A stretch of 9,910 bases of DNA from an uncultured Prevotella sp. (GTDB lineage: Bacteria; Bacteroidota; Bacteroidia; Bacteroidales; Bacteroidaceae), in contig OMVH01000248.1 of NCBI GenBank assembly GCA_900314365.1, positions 1-9,910 on the forward strand, read 5' to 3'. The notes beneath the pieces were generated by a model. It was not told the origin of the DNA. It made no database searches and worked only from the letters and a program-made list of their open reading frames with translations. The position numbers and the translations under genes were made by a program. Positions 6,891 through 9,910 of the stretch are shown piece after piece; the stretch's first letter is position 1; the number at the start of each line of letters is the position of its first letter.

Positions 6891-7581
6891 CTCTGATTTC
6901 CTTTATAAAAGTCCTTAGTCTCTCCACGTCCTTCATGGCAGGCTCCGTTTCGAAGCGGCTGTTGAGGTCGATGCCGGCAAAGCGTGGATGACGGAATGCC
7001 TTCACCTTCTCAACATCGTCGGGGCCGATACCCCCACTGAGCAGAAAGGGGATTGTACCGTGGTAGTTGCTGAGCAGCGACCAGTTGAACCCTACCCCAC
7101 TGCCACCTGGCACAGAGCTCTTAGTGTCGAAAAGAAAGTAGTCCACGAGTCCCTCGTAAGCTTCGCAGACCTCAAAGTCAGACGCAGAAGCCACGTTGAC
7201 GGACTTAATAATGCCGATATGACGGGTGATGTCGGGCACTACGGTCCTTCGCAGATTCTCTATCATAGTAGGACTCTCGCTGCCGTGAAGCTGTACGAAG
7301 TCGAGACTGTAGTTGTAGATGCGTGTGATGATGTTTTGGGGCATGTCGTCAACAAACACTCCTACTCGCTTAGGCTTTGTGGCAGAGAGTTCGTCGGGCA
7401 TGCCTCTGCTCGCCTTCAACCTCGATTCGCTGTAGTCGGGCAGTATACCGGCCTTGCTGCTTATCATTCTGACGAAACGGGGCGAGGCCGGTGCGAAGAT
7501 GAAGCCCAACATGTCAACGCCGAGCTCAGCTACAGCATGTATATTGTCGGCATCACGCATGCCGCATACTTTTATAATCAT
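6883..7581 (-). CDS. trpF: Phosphoribosylanthranilate isomerase
   Basis: TrpF catalyses the Amadori rearrangement of N-(5-phosphoribosyl)anthranilate to CdRP. The 232-residue product is a stand-alone TIM barrel with KVCGMRD (4-10), where Cys6 is the general base, then GFIFAPASPRFV (26-37), VGVFVDDM (73-80), VQLHGSES (96-103) and FLFDTKS (149-155), where Asp152 is the general acid. The phosphate-binding LLSGGIGPDDV (180-190) and GIDLNSRFE follow. It is somewhat longer than the usual 200-210 residues because of a polar insertion at about 40-70, between SPRFV and the VGVFV strand. It lies 29 nt after trpC and overlaps trpA by 8 bp. It is separate from trpC, unlike the E. coli fusion. Confidence 0.96.
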   Translation of the reverse strand: MIIKVCGMRDADNIHAVAELGVDMLGFIFAPASPRFVRMISSKAGILPDYSESRLKASRGMPDELSATKPKRVGVFVDDMPQNIITRIYNYSLDFVQLHGSESPTMIENLRRTVVPDITRHIGIIKSVNVASASDFEVCEAYEGLVDYFLFDTKSSVPGGSGVGFNWSLLSNYHGTIPFLLSGGIGPDDVEKVKAFRHPRFAGIDLNSRFETEPAMKDVERLRTFIKEIRDE

Positions 7582-7610
7582 ATACAGTTCAATATGTTAT
7601 TATATTAATG

Positions 7611-8396
7611 CTAAAGAAGTGATATAAAGTCGGCTAGCGCCTTGCCGGGCTCCTTTTCCCGCATGAAACGCTCGCCCATGAGAAAACCTCTGAATCCCTC
7701 TTGGCGCAGTGCTTTCACCGTCTCGGGTTGCGAGATGCCGCTCTCGCTCACCTTGCAACCGTCTTTTGGCAATTTGGATGCCAGACGAAACGAATTATTC
7801 ACATCGGTGACGAAGCTTCCCAAGTTGCGATTGTTGATTCCGTAGATATCTGGCTCCACCTCCATGTATTCAAGGTCGGTGTCACCATGCATCTCGAGCA
7901 GCACCTCCAATCCCAGCCGGTGGGCATTGGCTGCCAGTCGGCGGCAGTCGGCCTTGCTTAAGCATGCAGCAATAAGCAGTACGGCCGAAGCACCACAATA
8001 GCGGGCTTGGAGCAACTGGTAGTCATCGATGACGAAATTCTTGTAAAGGACGGGGATTGTGACACCGGCAGCGCGAGCCTCTTGTACAAACTCATCGTAT
8101 CCACCGAAGAAATGACTGTCGGTCAGAATACTTAATGCAGTTGCACCATGATGTTGATAATCAAGTGGTACGATGCTTGCCTTAGAGTCTTTGTTTATCC
8201 ATCCTTTGGATGGTGAGCGCCGTTTGAACTCCGCTATGATGCCTGTCGGAGAGTCGAGGAGCGCCTTCTTCATCGAGGGAACGGACTTTTCCAGCAATGG
8301 CTCTACAAGGTCGGCCATATGGGAGAAGGGCACGAACCGCTTTCTCTCCTCTATCTCCTCACGCTTATGAGCAACAATTTCACTGAGGATATCCAT
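7611..8396 (-). CDS. trpC: Indole-3-glycerol-phosphate synthase
   Basis: TrpC decarboxylates and cyclises CdRP to indole-3-glycerol phosphate. The 261-residue product has the IGPS pattern. After the N-terminal helix LSEIVAHKREEIEERK (4-19) come IIAEFKRRSPSKG (53-65) with Glu55 and Lys58, VLYKNFVID (116-124) with the catalytic Lys119, LLEMH (166-170) with Glu168, GINNRNL (186-192), and VSESGI (216-221). VLYKNF replaces the commoner VLRKDF and keeps the Lys. The C-terminus has GFLMGERFM, the phosphate-site strand. The gene starts 9 nt after trpD and is not fused to trpF. Confidence 0.97.
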   Translation of the reverse strand: MDILSEIVAHKREEIEERKRFVPFSHMADLVEPLLEKSVPSMKKALLDSPTGIIAEFKRRSPSKGWINKDSKASIVPLDYQHHGATALSILTDSHFFGGYDEFVQEARAAGVTIPVLYKNFVIDDYQLLQARYCGASAVLLIAACLSKADCRRLAANAHRLGLEVLLEMHGDTDLEYMEVEPDIYGINNRNLGSFVTDVNNSFRLASKLPKDGCKVSESGISQPETVKALRQEGFRGFLMGERFMREKEPGKALADFISLL

Positions 8397-8405
8397 GAAA
8401 CAGAC

Positions 8406-9410
8406 TTAAGAATTGAGTGAAACGAACTTACGGAAAGTGCTGAGAGCCTTGCCACTGTCAATCGACTCGCGGGCTATTTCCACACATTCATCGATGGGCT
8501 TTCTTCCTTTTTCGAGCACCTGAATGCCAAAGGCCGCATTGGCCATGACAATGTTCTTCTGAGCCGGCAGAGCCTTGTTCTCAAGCACTGCGTCGAAGAT
8601 GGCCGCAGCCTCGTCCTCGTTGGCTCCGGCCACCAACTCTTCAGGACGTGCAGGTGCAAAGCCAAGGTCGGAGGGTTTGAAGACACGCTCGTAGTCGTTG
8701 GTGGTCACCTTAAAGTCACCTGTAAGCGAAATTTCGTCGTAGCCGTCCATGCTGTTCACGATTCCATAGTCGATGCCTATGCGCTGGTATACACTGTGAT
8801 AGAGGCGCATCTGATTCAGATTGGCCACTCCAAGAAGCTGACATTGAGGCTTTGAGGGGTTCACGAGCGGACCGAGGAGATTGAAGAAAGTGGGGAAAGG
8901 AAGTGCTTTGCGCACCGGCGCTACAAACTTCATCGCCTTGGCAAAGAGTTGTGCATGGAGGTAGACGATGCCGCACTCATTGATGGACCGGTTGAGCTTG
9001 TCGATGTCGTCGGTGAACACCACGCCGTGCTCCCTGATTACGTTTGAGGCTCCGCTCACGGAGGTAGCTGCGTAGTTGCCATGCTTGGCCACTTTGTAAC
9101 CGGCGCCGGCTATGACAAAGCACGACGTAGTGGAGATGTTGAAAGTGTTTTTGCGGTCGCCGCCAGTACCCACAACATCGATGTATCGGTCGCAGTCGAG
9201 CGGTACGGCAACGCCGGTCTCAAGGATACCTTCGCGGAACCCCAAGAGCTCGTCCACGCTGATGCCACGCATCTGAATAGCTGTGAGCAGGGCCGTAATC
9301 TCCTCGGTGGAAAACTCGTTCTTCGTGATGCCCACCAGGATGTCCCTGGCTTCATCCTTCGTCAGCTCTTCGTGATTGAGCAGGCGGTCAAAAACTTTCT
9401 TTGCTTCCAT
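8406..9410 (-). CDS. trpD: Anthranilate phosphoribosyltransferase
   Basis: TrpD transfers phosphoribose from PRPP to anthranilate. The 334-residue product is full length. An N-terminal helical domain with EITALLTAIQMRG (37-49) is followed by the PRPP loop DVVGTGGDRKNTFNISTTS (78-96), then KHGNYAATSVSGASNV (109-124), and the anthranilate-site region PVRKALPFPTFFNLLGPLVNP. The KHGN motif is intact; the following GASN replaces the commoner GSAD. It is the first structural gene, about 45 nt after the attenuator terminator, so it opens the operon instead of trpE or trpB. It is not fused to trpG. No Shine-Dalgarno sequence is visible, as is usual in this phylum. Confidence 0.97.
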   Translation of the reverse strand: MEAKKVFDRLLNHEELTKDEARDILVGITKNEFSTEEITALLTAIQMRGISVDELLGFREGILETGVAVPLDCDRYIDVVGTGGDRKNTFNISTTSCFVIAGAGYKVAKHGNYAATSVSGASNVIREHGVVFTDDIDKLNRSINECGIVYLHAQLFAKAMKFVAPVRKALPFPTFFNLLGPLVNPSKPQCQLLGVANLNQMRLYHSVYQRIGIDYGIVNSMDGYDEISLTGDFKVTTNDYERVFKPSDLGFAPARPEELVAGANEDEAAAIFDAVLENKALPAQKNIVMANAAFGIQVLEKGRKPIDECVEIARESIDSGKALSTFRKFVSLNS

Positions 9411-9453
9411 AGCTAACTGTTTATAAGTTTAACGTTCATTGCTGTAATTAAGG

Positions 9454-9485
9454 AAAAAGGCCTGTCGTAAGAACGGCAGGCCTTT
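9454..9485 (-). terminator. Intrinsic terminator of the trp attenuator
   Basis: On the transcribed strand AAAGGCCTG (9485-9477) pairs perfectly with CAGGCCTTT (9464-9456). An upper extension CGT/ACG closes a TCTT loop, and TTTTT (9458-9454) follows the GC-rich part. It lies between the promoter and trpD, 38 nt after the leader peptide stop, the usual place for an attenuator. The same hairpin read on the + strand also ends in a T run, but no + gene precedes it. Confidence 0.88.
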
Positions 9486-9530
9486 CTGATATCCTCTTTT
9501 ATATATCTACACGGCGACACTTCTCACGAC
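9464..9530 (-). promoter_or_regulatory. Candidate antiterminator pairing of the trp leader
   Basis: GTCGTGAGAA (9530-9521) is complementary over ten positions, one of them G-U, to TTCTTACGAC (9473-9464), which forms the loop and the first bases of the 3' arm of the terminator. The A-run at 9535-9531 could also pair with the T-run at 9458-9454. The 5' strand overlaps the leader stop codon TGA (9526-9524). A ribosome finishing the leader would cover it and favour termination, while one stalled on the Trp codons (9559-9551) would leave it free. The pairing is seen in the sequence; the switching model is inferred. Confidence 0.6.
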
Positions 9531-9583
9531 TTTTTCAATCTTGAGCAACGCCACCACCATGATGTAGACATATTCTTCTTCAT
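9524..9583 (-). CDS. trpL: trp operon leader peptide with three consecutive Trp codons
   Basis: A 19-codon frame reads MKKNMSTSWWWRCSRLKKS and ends in TGA. Residues 9-11 are three tandem UGG codons (9559-9551). A run of the operon's own end-product amino acid in a tiny frame between a promoter and an intrinsic terminator is the hallmark of ribosome-mediated attenuation. The peptide itself need not have a function; its translation senses charged tRNA-Trp. The ATG lies about 20-25 nt after the predicted transcription start, with an A-rich sequence before it and no Shine-Dalgarno. Met5 is an alternative start that keeps the Trp codons. GUGGCG (9554-9549), inside the Trp codons, can pair with CGCCGU (9516-9511) as a possible pause hairpin. 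No homology to E. coli TrpL beyond the Trp run is implied. Confidence 0.85.
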   Translation of the reverse strand: MKKNMSTSWWWRCSRLKKS

Positions 9584-9609
9584 TCGTATTGATGTTTTGT
9601 TTACGACAG

Positions 9610-9640
9610 CAAAGTTAGAGATTAATATTTAAACCGCAAA
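9610..9640 (-). promoter_or_regulatory. trp operon promoter (TTTG-N19-TAACTTTG)
   Basis: On the minus strand TTTG (complement at 9637-9640) is followed after 19 bp by TAACTTTG (complement at 9610-9617), a full match to the Bacteroidota -33/-7 promoter consensus. The start point should be near 9603-9606, giving a leader of about 195 nt before trpD. The -7 box is identical to that of the NusG-like gene. Confidence 0.85.
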
Positions 9641-9910
9641 ATATTAACGCCAAAAAATGACTTTTCTAATCAAAAAAAGCTTGTTTGAGCATTTTCCGTA
9701 ACAAGATGCTTGTTGTCCAACAATCTGGTCAGCACTTCAACCGGTAAAATGAATGGGTGGTCAGACAATTGCTAAGCTGTCATCTGCACTTTTCCCGACT
9801 TCGTCAATGCGTCACCTTAAATTATATGAATGATGCTGTTAATATTCTCATATAGTTAAGGGTTGACAGACATTCATATTATTTTTGACCAAAACCAGCA
9901 AAACACTTGC
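9641..9910. other. AT-rich non-coding region upstream of the trp promoter
   Basis: No gene is visible on either strand in these 270 bases. They hold short palindromes: AACAAG/CTTGTT (9700-9714) overlaps an alternative pairing TTGTTG/CAACAA (9710-9723), and a spaced inverted repeat ATATGAATG (9824-9832)/CATTCATAT (9871-9879) lies near the end. Any of these could be an operator site, but nothing identifies a binding protein. Base composition is clearly more AT-rich than in the genes. Confidence 0.55.

Noticed and set aside
5955..6896. Very long + strand open frame (313 codons) across trpB and trpA
   Set aside because: It is antisense to two genes with complete catalytic motifs and has no recognisable domain. 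Length alone is explained by codon bias of the real genes.
6988..7608. Antisense open frame of 206 codons over trpF
   Set aside because: It is fully covered by trpF, which has all key residues, and there is no promoter or domain of its own.
9454..9485. The hairpin read as a terminator for a + strand gene
   Set aside because: No + strand gene precedes it. The Trp leader on the minus strand explains it fully.
9880..9887. TATTTTTG on the + strand near the right edge, possible promoter of a divergent gene
   Set aside because: It matches TAnnTTTG, but no TTTG is found at the right distance and the window ends before any gene can be seen.

Overview
The window comes from a Bacteroidota chromosome, most probably a Prevotella-like member of the Bacteroidales. 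The evidence is the promoter style (TAnnTTTG -7 boxes, two of them with a TTTG element 19-20 bp upstream), the near absence of Shine-Dalgarno sequences, a two-gene tatA-tatC Tat system, and a NusG paralogue of the UpxY type. Genus is inferred from general character, not proven.

Layout: positions 1-332 are non-coding and hold an imperfect nested palindrome (107-153) and a probable promoter for tatAC. tatA (333-536) and tatC (536-1339) run on the + strand and overlap by one base. They converge on the minus-strand genes at a hairpin (1350-1403) that probably ends both transcripts. Everything else is on the minus strand. Read in the direction of transcription, from high to low coordinates, it is: trp promoter (9610-9640), a short leader peptide with three consecutive Trp codons (9524-9583), an intrinsic terminator (9454-9485), then trpD, trpC, trpF, trpA, trpB, trpE, trpG, a NusG/UpxY-like antiterminator gene with its own promoter, and trmO.

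How it works together: the seven trp genes encode the complete route from chorismate to tryptophan. TrpE/TrpG make anthranilate, TrpD adds phosphoribose, TrpF isomerises, TrpC closes the indole ring and TrpA/TrpB finish. Gene spacing is tight (8-bp overlap to 30 nt) except for an 87-nt structured gap between trpB and trpE. The leader has the parts of a classical ribosome-mediated attenuator: Trp codons, an alternative pairing that overlaps the leader stop codon, and a terminator just before trpD. Feedback inhibition of TrpE is also likely, because an LLES-like motif is present.

The most interesting points are the Trp attenuator with its candidate antiterminator, and the gene order DCFA-BEG, which is a circular permutation of the BEG-DCFA order I recall for Bacteroides. 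Next come the NusG paralogue placed between the trp operon and a tRNA-modification gene, and the structured trpB-trpE gap. No mobile elements, CRISPR arrays, rRNA or tRNA genes were seen.
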